A stretch of 64,000 nt of DNA from Saccharofermentans sp. Its GTDB lineage: Bacteria; Bacillota; Clostridia; Saccharofermentanales; Saccharofermentanaceae. The stretch lies in contig JAKSRI010000005.1 in assembly GCA_024403695.1 (NCBI GenBank), forward strand, positions 62,001 to 126,000, given 5' to 3'. A program made the position numbers and the translations under genes. The notes below the pieces were generated by a model that searched no databases, was not told the origin of the DNA, and was given only the letters and a program-made list of their open reading frames with translations. Each line of letters begins with the position of its first letter. Position 1 is the stretch's first letter. Below are positions 26,714 through 34,805 of this stretch, in pieces.

Positions 26714-27279
26714 TGCCAAGAGTAATTACAGGTAAATACAGAGGAGCAGTGCTTTTTGCTCCTAAGGGTGATAATACAAGACCTACAACAGATAAGGTGA
26801 AGGAAGCGCTTTTTTCCATGATTCAGATGCGTGTTCCTGATAGTAGAGTGCTTGATTTGTATTCCGGAACAGGACAAATCGGAATCGAGGCGGTTAGCCG
26901 TGGAGCTGAGTCTGCCGTTATGGTGGATAAGGCTGGAAGTGCCATTTCTATTATTAACCGTAATCTGGAGAAGATTCGTGCTCAGGGTGATCCAGCATTA
27001 AGAGTGATTAAGGGAAGTGCTGCATCTGCACTTGAAAAGCTTGGTGCAGAAGGAAAGCAGTTTGACATTATTTTTCTGGATCCACCATATAAAATCGCTC
27101 ATAGCGCTGCAGTGGAAGCAGCTAACCTCGTAAACCAGTATAATCTGTTAGCTGATGATGGCGTATTTATAGTGGAACATTCATCAGAAGAGCCATTTGT
27201 AACAAATGTAATAGAGTTGAAATTCAACCGTTCTTGTTCTTATGGACTTACAATGCTAACATTTTTTGGTAAAGAGTGA
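26713..27279 (+). CDS. rsmD: 16S rRNA (guanine-966-N2) methyltransferase RsmD
   Basis: 188 residues. It begins MPRVITGKYRGAVL, then has the SAM loop VLDLYSGTGQIGIEA and the catalytic DPPY in IIFLDPPYK. It methylates G966 of 16S rRNA in the assembled 30S. The ATG shares a base with the recG stop. rsmD followed by coaD is the common Firmicute pair. Confidence 0.94.
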   Translation: MPRVITGKYRGAVLFAPKGDNTRPTTDKVKEALFSMIQMRVPDSRVLDLYSGTGQIGIEAVSRGAESAVMVDKAGSAISIINRNLEKIRAQGDPALRVIKGSAASALEKLGAEGKQFDIIFLDPPYKIAHSAAVEAANLVNQYNLLADDGVFIVEHSSEEPFVTNVIELKFNRSCSYGLTMLTFFGKE

Positions 27280-27298
27280 TAAGAGGAGGAATCGTACT

Positions 27299-27787
27299 GT
27301 GACTACATTGCTTTTTCCAGGAAGCTTCGATCCTTTTACCAGGGGGCACAGAGATATAGCCAGAAGAGCTGCACACGTATGTGACAAACTCTATGTGGTT
27401 ATTATGCATAATGACTCTAAGAAACATCTTTTTACACCAGAGGAGCGTGTATGGATGGCATCAGAATCATTGAAGGAGTATCCTAATATTGAGGTATTGA
27501 TGTCAGACGGACTTCTTGTTGACGTATTTAAGGAGAAGAAGTGTGATGCTGTAATAAGAGGTATCAGATCTGAGTCTGATTTCCGTTATGAGGCAGAAAT
27601 GGCGATGGCCAACAAACTTCTTTATCCAGAGTATGATGTGATGCTTTTCCCATGTAGGGATGATTTGTCACTTATCAGCTCTACAATCGTTAAGGAAGTT
27701 GGATATTATGGCGGCGATCTTTCTAAGATGGTGCCAGCAGAGATTCTAGATTTTATAAGTGACAGACTGAAGAAAGGCAGGACTTGA
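27299..27787 (+). CDS. coaD: phosphopantetheine adenylyltransferase
   Basis: 162 residues from GTG 27299, set by AGGAGGA at 27284-27290; this gives the standard PPAT length. The TxGH nucleotidyl-transferase motif is in FPGSFDPFTRGH, and the ISSTIVKEV motif is near residue 127. It makes dephospho-CoA from ATP and 4'-phosphopantetheine, the penultimate CoA step. A longer frame starting inside rsmD is unlikely. Confidence 0.95.
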   Translation: MTTLLFPGSFDPFTRGHRDIARRAAHVCDKLYVVIMHNDSKKHLFTPEERVWMASESLKEYPNIEVLMSDGLLVDVFKEKKCDAVIRGIRSESDFRYEAEMAMANKLLYPEYDVMLFPCRDDLSLISSTIVKEVGYYGGDLSKMVPAEILDFISDRLKKGRT

Positions 27788-27789
27788 AC

Positions 27790-28308
27790 ATGGATAATGT
27801 TAATTACACAAACGGTGCACAGCCACAGCAGCCAAGACCAAGACAGGAAAGATATGATCCAATCAGACATATCGATGAGCTTATTGAAATTCTTCGTGAG
27901 GCAGGTGGAGTTCCTTTCACTGACAAGTGTGCAGTTGACAGAGGCGACATGATTCAGTCTCTCGAGGAGCTTAAGGTTCACCTTCCAGCTTCTGTAGCTC
28001 AGTCTAATGATATCGTTATGAGAGCTCAGGAGATTATTGGTACAGCTCGTGAGAAGAATAAGAAGATTATTGACGATGCAAATCGTATGTATGCTTCAAA
28101 GGTAAATGACCATGAGATCACAAAGGGTGCTCGTGATGAGGCTGAGAATATTATTATTGCAGCTGAGGCACAGGCAGATGAGCTCCGTAAGAGTGCTCAC
28201 CTTTATGTTAAGCAGCTCCTTCAGAGTGCTAATAATTCACTTAGTGAGTCAATCGCGAAGATTCAGACTAATTTGACAGAAATCGATTCAACAATTGAAT
28301 CTATGTAA
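27790..28308 (+). CDS. coiled-coil protein resembling V/F-type ATPase stalk subunits
   Basis: 172 residues from ATG 27790; TTG 27784 is also possible. After a short Gln/Pro-rich N-terminus, a helix (IRHIDELIEILREAGGVP) leads to a long Ala/Glu/Lys-rich helix (about 75-150) with repeated EI/AR/EA patterns as in stalk or DivIVA-like coiled coils. No membrane helix is present, so it is not a true AtpF. It lies just after coaD and before a strong terminator. Function unknown; a scaffold or cell-pole role is only a guess. Confidence 0.7.
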   Translation: MDNVNYTNGAQPQQPRPRQERYDPIRHIDELIEILREAGGVPFTDKCAVDRGDMIQSLEELKVHLPASVAQSNDIVMRAQEIIGTAREKNKKIIDDANRMYASKVNDHEITKGARDEAENIIIAAEAQADELRKSAHLYVKQLLQSANNSLSESIAKIQTNLTEIDSTIESM

Positions 28309-28339
28309 GATAGACATCTAACTTACAGAACACCGCGTG

Positions 28340-28380
28340 ACACCCCTTCCTAAGGCCCATACTTAGGTAGGGGTGTTTTA
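28340..28380 (+). terminator. terminator ending the nrdR-coaD block
   Basis: ACACCCCT (28340-28347) pairs with AGGGGTGT (28369-28376), with CCTAAG/CTTAGG extending the stem; TTTT follows. A very stable hairpin. Confidence 0.88.
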
Positions 28381-28405
28381 CATGGAGAAATGATAAAATA
28401 TACAC

Positions 28406-29218
28406 ATGATTACATACGTTCCGAATTATTACAGTAGATTTAAGTGCATAGCAGATAAGTGTCGTCACACCTGTTGTAAGGGGTGGGAAATTGACGTGGA
28501 CGAAGATTCACTTAAGCGATACCAAACTCATCCGGAAATTATGGAAAAGATTGAGGATGGGTCATACATTCTGCAGGGAGATGAGGAACGTTGTCCATTT
28601 CTGCGAGAAGATAATTTGTGTCAGATGATTATCGATCACGGTGAGGATTTTATCTGTAATATCTGTAAGGATCATCCGAGGTTTCGTAATTATCATGAAG
28701 ATTATATCGAGATGGGTCTTGGACTTTGCTGTGAGGCCGTATGCGACCTTGTAATAGATAATAGGGACACATTTGAACTTGTGCCTCCTAAGGCGCTGTC
28801 AGACGCTATTACAGCCATGAATGAACGTGATGTGGATATCCTGGAGAGATTCGCCCGCGTAAGTGGTGGATTGGTTCTGGCTGCCCAGGAAAGTCTCGAT
28901 ATGTATAAGGATATGGAGTGCCTTGATAGCAGTTGGCAGAAAGTTCTTGCCAGAATAGATATTGGGACTAATGCATCGGAGTTTATTCGCGAGCAATCCA
29001 TTGAGTTCGAGAATATTGCAGTTTATTACCTATATAGATACCCAGCTATTCCTGCTTTTGCAGTAGAAGCCAGTTTGTTTATTGCCAGAGCGGCCATGGC
29101 CATAGGAGGCGACGTTATCGCTTCTATCAAGGCAGCGGCTAGAATGTATTCATCAGAGGTCGAATACTCAGACTTGAATATGGATACAATCTACGATGTC
29201 TTTGAGGAGGTAACATGA
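28406..29218 (+). CDS. FliB-like (lysine N-methylase family) cysteine-cluster protein
   Basis: 270 residues. The N-terminus has the cysteine pattern CIADKCRHTCCKGWEIDVD, then CPFLREDNLCQM, CNICKDHPRF and LGLCCEAVC. This is the metal-binding signature of the YkgJ/FliB family; FliB methylates lysines of flagellin in some bacteria. No flagellar gene is in the window, so the substrate is unknown. No Shine-Dalgarno sequence is seen at the proper distance. An extended -10 (TG-A-TAAAAT, 28391-28399) ends 6 bases before the ATG, suggesting a leaderless transcript. It overlaps the next gene by 4 bases. Confidence 0.72.
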   Translation: MITYVPNYYSRFKCIADKCRHTCCKGWEIDVDEDSLKRYQTHPEIMEKIEDGSYILQGDEERCPFLREDNLCQMIIDHGEDFICNICKDHPRFRNYHEDYIEMGLGLCCEAVCDLVIDNRDTFELVPPKALSDAITAMNERDVDILERFARVSGGLVLAAQESLDMYKDMECLDSSWQKVLARIDIGTNASEFIREQSIEFENIAVYYLYRYPAIPAFAVEASLFIARAAMAIGGDVIASIKAAARMYSSEVEYSDLNMDTIYDVFEEVT

Positions 29219-29943
29219 TTAAGGAAATCGTTCTTGATGGAAGAATAATCGAATATACATTAGTTAGAAAAAAGGTTAAGCGTCTCAACATCAGAATCGA
29301 TGCGGGCAAGGTTATCGCTACTTGCAGTCCTCGTGAATCCATCGGTAATGTGGAGGATTTTATGCGCCAGCATAGCAAATATATTCTGGCCGCTATCGAC
29401 AAAACTCTGGTTAGAGTAAATAATAGTGGAAGACCGGTAACCTATGCTGACGGTGAGCGCGTGAAAGTGTGGGGCGAGTGGTGCGTAATTAAAGTGGTGC
29501 CACTTGATCCAAAGTGGAAGAAAGCCCGCGTAACTTATAACCACCCTGAGATTATCCTTGAGGTGCCAGACCCGTCCGACGAGAACCAGCGCATGAATGC
29601 CTACGAGAAGTGGAAGCAGGGCATGGTAAAGGGCAAACTGCTCGAAATGACAAACTACTACTACAACCTCATGCTTCCACGTCTTACGGAGCGGAAGTGC
29701 CATTCCCTGGATGACGTAAGATTTCGTAAAATGAAGACCAAGTGGGGTGTTTGCCGCCCTACCCAAGGAGTTATAACTTATAACTATAATCTCTTTGAGG
29801 CGCCACAGGAGGGTGCGGCTTATGTAGTTGTGCACGAGCTTTGTCACTTGCTGGAGGCAAATCACTCTCAAAGATTTTATGCAGAAGTTGCTCGTGTGTT
29901 GCCTGACTACAAGCAGAGGCAGGCTCTTTTGAAAATGTACTAA
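29215..29943 (+). CDS. YgjP-type (M48-like) metallopeptidase
   Basis: 242 residues. The zinc motif HELCH in VVHELCHLLEANHSQRFY identifies the YgjP/WLM-type metallopeptidase family (formerly DUF45). KWGVCRPTQGVITYNYNLF, preceding it, is the other conserved block. Cellular substrate unknown for most members. The ATG overlaps the FliB-like gene stop (ATGA), so the two are translated together. No signal peptide: probably cytoplasmic. Confidence 0.85.
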   Translation: MIKEIVLDGRIIEYTLVRKKVKRLNIRIDAGKVIATCSPRESIGNVEDFMRQHSKYILAAIDKTLVRVNNSGRPVTYADGERVKVWGEWCVIKVVPLDPKWKKARVTYNHPEIILEVPDPSDENQRMNAYEKWKQGMVKGKLLEMTNYYYNLMLPRLTERKCHSLDDVRFRKMKTKWGVCRPTQGVITYNYNLFEAPQEGAAYVVVHELCHLLEANHSQRFYAEVARVLPDYKQRQALLKMY

Positions 29944-29953
29944 AGAGGTTTAT

Positions 29954-30610
29954 ATGAGATACAAAGCAGTGTTATTTGATTTGGATGGAACTATTCTGGA
30001 TACTATTGGCGGACTTGCATACACTATGAATGTGGCACGTAGCATGTCTGGTCTAGAGCCACAGCCTTTGGAGCAGGTAAGAGTCATGGTAGGTAATGGA
30101 ATACGTAACCTTATCAAGCGTAGTTTGGCTAATGAGACTTCAGAGTCTGTGGACCCTGATAAAGTGTTTGCTGACTTCATGGAGTATTATATCGAGCACT
30201 GCATTGATAATACTTTTCCATATGATGGAATTATGGATGTGCTTATGGACCTTAAGGACCGAGGTGTGAAGCTGGCTGTAGTATCTAATAAGGCAGATGT
30301 TCCATCCTGTAAACTTATCGAGCACTTCTTTCCTGGCGTATTTGATTATGTTCGTGGACATCGTGAGGATACACCTCTTAAGCCTGACAGACAGGTTGTG
30401 GATGAGACACTGGAGATTCTCGGTGTAACATCAGCAGAGGCTGTTTATGTAGGCGATTCAGATGTGGATATTAAAACTGCAGTTAATTCGGATATGCCAT
30501 GCGTTAGCGTTGACTGGGGCTTTAAAACTCACCAGTTTCTCGTGGAGCATGATGCTACAAATATTGTATCTAATATGGATGCTTTGTTATCAGCCCTTAT
30601 AGTCGAATAA
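29954..30610 (+). CDS. gph: HAD-family phosphatase, phosphoglycolate phosphatase-like
   Basis: 218 residues. HAD motif I is VLFDLDGTILDT with nucleophile Asp9. Motif II is VVSNKADV, and motifs III/IV are the Lys in LKPD and YVGDSDVDIKTA. The alpha-helical cap lies at about 15-90. It resembles Gph, which clears 2-phosphoglycolate from DNA repair, but pyrophosphatase PpaX and other HADs look alike. The 3' end overlaps the minus-strand sulfatase gene by 21 bases, tail to tail. Confidence 0.8.
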   Translation: MRYKAVLFDLDGTILDTIGGLAYTMNVARSMSGLEPQPLEQVRVMVGNGIRNLIKRSLANETSESVDPDKVFADFMEYYIEHCIDNTFPYDGIMDVLMDLKDRGVKLAVVSNKADVPSCKLIEHFFPGVFDYVRGHREDTPLKPDRQVVDETLEILGVTSAEAVYVGDSDVDIKTAVNSDMPCVSVDWGFKTHQFLVEHDATNIVSNMDALLSALIVE

Positions 30611-32602
30611 GGAATAGTAAAGAAGATTATTGTATTCTTTAATCAGATCCTTACACTCATTATCAGCTGGAGCGTCAGCAATAGGATGCCATTCACCAGT
30701 AGCACCGCTATAGTAACCAAGAGCGTTAATCATTGGGATTTTCTGGCGAACTTCATTAATCTTCTCGAAGTAAGGTGAATATGGAATCTCTGCGGCAGAA
30801 AGAACATCCAATGGCATATAGTTGATAGAAGTCTGCAAATCAACGCCGGCGAATCCATCAGGAGCGTCGTAGTTTGTCCAGAGAATATAAGGAACTATCC
30901 ACTTACGTGAGCCAACATGACTTTCCTTTGTTTCAGAAGAATAGAGGGAAAGTGAAGGCTGATGATCACCAAATAACAATACAAGATATTTCTCATCAGA
31001 CTGGGACAATTCCTCGAGAAGCATCTGAAGTGCGAGGTCACTTCTATAGATGTTGGAAAGGAAGATATTTGTCTGAGTATCATCTGCAGTTCCTGCAGCA
31101 AAACCCATGATGTCGAGGTTCTCCATCGCAGGATCGTAACCACCGTGATTCTGGATTGTTACCAGGAAGTAGAATCCAGGGTTGCCTGAGTTGTTGGAAT
31201 CAATAATATCGAGCAGGTTCTCATAAGCACAGTAGTCAGAGATGAATCCACCACCATTAAGGTCAGCTGAGCCTCTGTATATATCCTCCTCTGTGTAGTT
31301 AAAATCATCGATAAAATATGTGTGATTAAAACCGAGGTTAGGATATACAGTTGGTCGGTTCCATCCGCTAGCATCATATGGATGCATAGCGTAAGTGTCG
31401 TAACCGAGTTCTCTAAGGTATTCTGGAAGTGAATATCTTGGATTCTGAATGTACAGAGAATATGGGATACTTCCGAGAGGAAGACTGGATATGGATAAGC
31501 CAGTCAGAGCCTCGAATTCAGAGTTAGCTGTCTGACCACCAAATACAGAAGAATAAGCATAACCAGTGCGAACGTTTGGTTGACCCTTAAGAGATTCCCA
31601 GTACATTGCTGGCTCAGAATAACTACCCATAAAATCAGTGTAAATGCTCAGATCAGCATAAGACTCATTCATGATGACAATGATGTTCACATCTGAGTCG
31701 ATAGTTTCTGCAGGAATCGCAGTAATACCATCGTATTCAGCTTTGTTATAGTCTGCTGGTGCCTTAATATCCAGGCTGTCGATAACAAGAATGAAGTTAG
31801 TAATATAGCCGTTGAACTTTGATGGTTCTTCGCCCCATACCTTACAAGGGTGGGATGGCTTAATTACTCTGAGCATGTGTCTAAATGCGAGGAGACATCC
31901 ACCTAACATAGCAAGTGATAATACTGAAACTACCCACCACTTAAGGTTAATAATGATGGTCTGTTTTTTCTTTGCCTTAGGGTATTTAATGCCCACGATG
32001 GAAATAACAAACAAAGTGAATGGCAAAATAACCAATATCATTGGTACCTTGATAGGGAAGGTATAGTTGCCAATTACGTTAAATGCAGTGCCTGCATTTA
32101 TAAAGTCCATAGGGGACATCTCATTAGTTCTGAACTGGAATACATAGTAGTCAGTAAGGCACAAAAGAAGTGTAGGAAGTGGTGCAATTATAGCAGCTAC
32201 TTTCTGGGATCCTCGTATAGCTCTGACACCGTAATATACGCCCAGAATTATTATGAACTCCATAATGAATGTATGAGCACCCTGGTGGAGCATGAAATGG
32301 AAAAGTGATCTATTGTTATGAGTCTCGACATATTGTTCAAAGAACTGATGTCCTAAGCATGTAATAGCATGATCAAGATAAATGCCAACTAATGCAGCAT
32401 AAATAGGGAGAAGAATATCTCCTAAGAGTTTGTGATTGCCAGGAAATTTAATGGTAAATACAGCAGCAACTCCGATACAGCAATACACAATAACGTTATC
32501 GTAAGTATAGTAGCGTGAATAATAACAACCAAAAGCAAGTATAAAAAATATCAGGATATAACGAACAATATCCTTCTTAGTTCTCCCCAAAGATAAAAGC
32601 AT
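30590..32602 (-). CDS. LtaS-like membrane sulfatase (lipoteichoic acid synthase family)
   Basis: 670 residues. Six or so membrane helices fill the first ~240 residues, followed by an outer catalytic domain. Metal and nucleophile motifs are NESYADL (Glu), FGGQTANSEFEALTG (Thr nucleophile), IQNHGGYDP (His) and LLFGDHQPSLS (Asp/His). The arrangement matches LtaS/YfnI, which polymerise glycerol phosphate from phosphatidylglycerol, or related phosphoglycerol transferases. The single gene is on the opposite strand to all its neighbours. Its upstream region (32603-32700) is AT-rich. Confidence 0.85.
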   Translation of the reverse strand: MLLSLGRTKKDIVRYILIFFILAFGCYYSRYYTYDNVIVYCCIGVAAVFTIKFPGNHKLLGDILLPIYAALVGIYLDHAITCLGHQFFEQYVETHNNRSLFHFMLHQGAHTFIMEFIIILGVYYGVRAIRGSQKVAAIIAPLPTLLLCLTDYYVFQFRTNEMSPMDFINAGTAFNVIGNYTFPIKVPMILVILPFTLFVISIVGIKYPKAKKKQTIIINLKWWVVSVLSLAMLGGCLLAFRHMLRVIKPSHPCKVWGEEPSKFNGYITNFILVIDSLDIKAPADYNKAEYDGITAIPAETIDSDVNIIVIMNESYADLSIYTDFMGSYSEPAMYWESLKGQPNVRTGYAYSSVFGGQTANSEFEALTGLSISSLPLGSIPYSLYIQNPRYSLPEYLRELGYDTYAMHPYDASGWNRPTVYPNLGFNHTYFIDDFNYTEEDIYRGSADLNGGGFISDYCAYENLLDIIDSNNSGNPGFYFLVTIQNHGGYDPAMENLDIMGFAAGTADDTQTNIFLSNIYRSDLALQMLLEELSQSDEKYLVLLFGDHQPSLSLYSSETKESHVGSRKWIVPYILWTNYDAPDGFAGVDLQTSINYMPLDVLSAAEIPYSPYFEKINEVRQKIPMINALGYYSGATGEWHPIADAPADNECKDLIKEYNNLLYYSLFDYKG

Positions 32603-32698
32603 AGCGTCCTAGTAACCTTCCTCTTAACCTGTAGGGTATATTTTGACTTCTTTTTATGCAAATTACAAGGCTTATTAAAATAATAAATATATAAAGGC

Positions 32699-32727
32699 TT
32701 TACCTCGGTAAAGCAAACGAGTATAAT
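32699..32727 (+). promoter_or_regulatory. promoter of ddh
   Basis: TTTACC (32699-32704), 17 bases, TATAAT (32722-32727). Transcription would start about 27 bases before the ATG; GGAGGTG at 32747-32753 is the ribosome-binding site. Confidence 0.75.
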
Positions 32728-32760
32728 TTTTCTCGAAATTATTATCGGAGGTGTACCAAT

Positions 32761-33747
32761 ATGGCTATTAGAGTTGGTATTATCGGTTACGGCAACCTCG
32801 CACGTGGTGTTGAGAGTGAAATCCGTCGTAATCCAGACATGAAATTATGTGGTGTTTTCACAAGACGTGACCCAGCTAGTCTTACAATTAAGACAGAGGG
32901 TGTTCCTGTATATAACGTAGATAAGCTCCCAGAGCTTACAAACGATTTCGACATCATGGTTATTTGTGGTGGTTCCGCTACAGATCTTCCAAAGCAGACA
33001 AAGGAGTATGCAAAGCTTTATAACGTTATCGACAGCTTTGACACACACGCTAACATCCCACAGCATTTCGAGGCTGTTGACGCATCTGCTAAGGCTGCTA
33101 ATAAGACAGCACTTATCTCTTGTGGTTGGGATCCAGGTATGTTCTCCCTTAATAGACTTTATGCTAACTGCATTCTCCCAGAGGGTAACGATTACACATT
33201 CTGGGGTAAGGGTGTTTCCCAGGGCCACTCCGACGCTATCCGTCGTGTAGCTGGTGTAAAGAATGGTAAGCAGTACACAATCCCAGTAGATTCTGCTCTC
33301 GAGGCAGTTCGTTCTGGTTCTAACCCTGAGCTCACAACACGTCAGAAGCACACACGTGAGTGCTTTATCGTAGCTGAGGAGGGTGCTGACCTCGCAGCAA
33401 TCGAGAAGGAAATCAAGGAGATGCCTAACTACTTTGCTGATTACGACACAACAGTACACTTCATCTCTGAGGAAGAGTTCAATCGTGATCACGCTAGACT
33501 TAACCACGGTGGTTTCGTATTCAGAACAGGTACAACAGGTTTTGATGGCGAGAACAAGCACGTTATCGAGTACAACCTCAAGCTTGATTCTAACCCAGAG
33601 TTCACAGCTTCTGTTCTCCTTTGCTATGCAAGAGCAGTTGTAAGACTTAACGAGATGGGTCAGACAGGTTGTAAGACAGTATTTGATATTGCACCTGCAA
33701 TGCTCAGCCCACTTTCCGGTGAGGAGTTAAGAGCACACCTTCTCTAA
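32761..33747 (+). CDS. ddh: meso-diaminopimelate D-dehydrogenase
   Basis: 328 residues. The NADP-binding loop GIIGYGNLARGV is at the N-terminus, and SCGWDPGMFSLNR and GVSQGHSDAIRRV are hallmark Ddh segments at the DAP site. It converts tetrahydrodipicolinate, ammonia and NADPH to meso-DAP in one step, feeding both lysine and peptidoglycan synthesis. It matches the DNPR-type MurE in this window. Monocistronic: own promoter, then a strong terminator. Confidence 0.96.
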   Translation: MAIRVGIIGYGNLARGVESEIRRNPDMKLCGVFTRRDPASLTIKTEGVPVYNVDKLPELTNDFDIMVICGGSATDLPKQTKEYAKLYNVIDSFDTHANIPQHFEAVDASAKAANKTALISCGWDPGMFSLNRLYANCILPEGNDYTFWGKGVSQGHSDAIRRVAGVKNGKQYTIPVDSALEAVRSGSNPELTTRQKHTRECFIVAEEGADLAAIEKEIKEMPNYFADYDTTVHFISEEEFNRDHARLNHGGFVFRTGTTGFDGENKHVIEYNLKLDSNPEFTASVLLCYARAVVRLNEMGQTGCKTVFDIAPAMLSPLSGEELRAHLL

Positions 33748-33777
33748 TATAACTGAGAATTAATAATAGTATTTTGG

Positions 33778-33812
33778 AACTGCCTCAAACTAGTTGGTTT
33801 GAGGCAGTTTTT
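33778..33812 (+). terminator. terminator of ddh
   Basis: A perfect 13-bp stem (33778-33790 with 33797-33809) around a six-base loop, followed by five T. The core (TGCCTCAAA) resembles the 4341-4368 and 55896-55917 terminators. Confidence 0.92.
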
Positions 33813-33823
33813 GTGTTATTAGT

Positions 33824-33962
33824 GCGAAGTTGCCGTGAAAGTTGCCATAGCATGGCAATAGGTACGGCAAGTTTTTCCAAACATAGTTACTTTTGAGCCG
33901 TTTTGAATGCGAACTTGCCATGAAACTTGCCATACCATGGCAATGACCACGGCAAGTTTTTT
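33824..33962 (+). repeat. two tandem nested-hairpin elements
   Basis: Copy 1 is 33824-33876 and copy 2 is 33909-33962; they agree at about 45 of 53 positions. Each has an outer arm (TTGCCGT or CTTGCC), an inner palindrome TTGCCAT-N3-ATGGCAA, an outer arm ACGGCAAG, and a T-run. A 32-base spacer separates them. They lie in the 309-base gap between ddh and the kinase-like gene, after the ddh terminator. They may be duplicated terminators, a short structured RNA or a small repetitive element. Confidence 0.75.
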
Positions 33963-34056
33963 GTTAATGGCTATTTTAGGGGGGAGCTGAAAGTTAACTG
34001 CTTAGTCATAAAATTTAGTGTAAAATTTAATTAATAAATTAAATGGAGGTGAGCTT

Positions 34057-34665
34057 ATGTCAATTAAGATCATCACAATAAGCAGACAGTTCGGAAGCGG
34101 CGGAAGAAGTATTGCAAAGAAGTTGGCCGAGAAACTTGGATATGATTATTACGACAAAGAAATCATCGACAATGTAGCTTTGGAGACAGGTTTTTCCAAG
34201 GAGTTCGTCGCAGCAAAGGGTGAGGAGGCTCCTGGCAAGACAGTTTTCTCTTATGGATTTGAGTCAGCTGGTATGCCAGGTATTATGAATGGTATGACTA
34301 CTAACGATTATTTGTGGACTGTTCAGCGTAAGGTAATTCTCGATATCGCTGCAACCGGTAAACCTTGTGTAATCGTTGGTCGTTCCGCAGACTATATTCT
34401 TAGAGAGCATGATGGTGTATTTAATGCATATATTTATGCAGATATGAAGTACAGGGTGGATCGAATACTTAAGCTGTATGGAAGCAGTGAGAAGAAGCCT
34501 GAGAAGAGACTTTCTGATAAGGATAAGAAGAGAGCAGCTAATCATAAGCACTTCACTGATCTCGAGTGGGGATTTGCTCCTAATTACGATATTTCTCTTA
34601 ATTCAGGTAAGCTTGGTGAGGACAAGTGTGTTGATATTTTGTACGGAATTGTTACTGAGAAATAA
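34057..34665 (+). CDS. cytidylate kinase-like protein
   Basis: 202 residues. The phosphate-binding loop SRQFGSGGRSIAKKL (about 9-23) and GYDYYDKEIIDN are typical of the cytidylate kinase-like family (distinct from the classical Cmk). A second motif, CVIVGRSADYIL, is near residue 104. It is a P-loop nucleotide kinase fold; the substrate is not known for this branch. GGAGGTGA at 34045-34052 gives a strong ribosome-binding site. Confidence 0.8.
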   Translation: MSIKIITISRQFGSGGRSIAKKLAEKLGYDYYDKEIIDNVALETGFSKEFVAAKGEEAPGKTVFSYGFESAGMPGIMNGMTTNDYLWTVQRKVILDIAATGKPCVIVGRSADYILREHDGVFNAYIYADMKYRVDRILKLYGSSEKKPEKRLSDKDKKRAANHKHFTDLEWGFAPNYDISLNSGKLGEDKCVDILYGIVTEK

Positions 34666-34678
34666 TGCGTATTGATAA

Positions 34679-34798
34679 TTGACACGAACATATAATTTAT
34701 AATAAATTTCTAGGTGGTCTTGGTTAAGCTAAGGCCACTTTTGATTGAGGGGATCCAGGGAGGGTGCTCTTTTTCATTCAAATCATTATAAGGAGCAC
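34679..34798 (+). promoter_or_regulatory. leader of the sodium symporter gene with occluded ribosome-binding site
   Basis: A TTGACA (34679-34684) with TATAAT boxes at 34691 and 34698 suggests a promoter, although spacings (6 or 13 bases) are short. A hairpin (GTGGTCTT 34714-34721 with AAGGCCAC 34731-34738) and TTTT follow, which could terminate the upstream gene or attenuate this one. Bases 34764-34772 (GTGCTCTTT) can pair with 34790-34798, which contain the AAGGAG ribosome-binding site at 34790-34795. Confidence 0.45.
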
Positions 34799-34805
34799 TT
34801 ATAAC

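Noticed and set aside
32845..33561. 238-codon open frame on the minus strand
   Set aside because: Antisense to ddh, which is clearly identified; Cys/Thr/Val-rich product without motifs.
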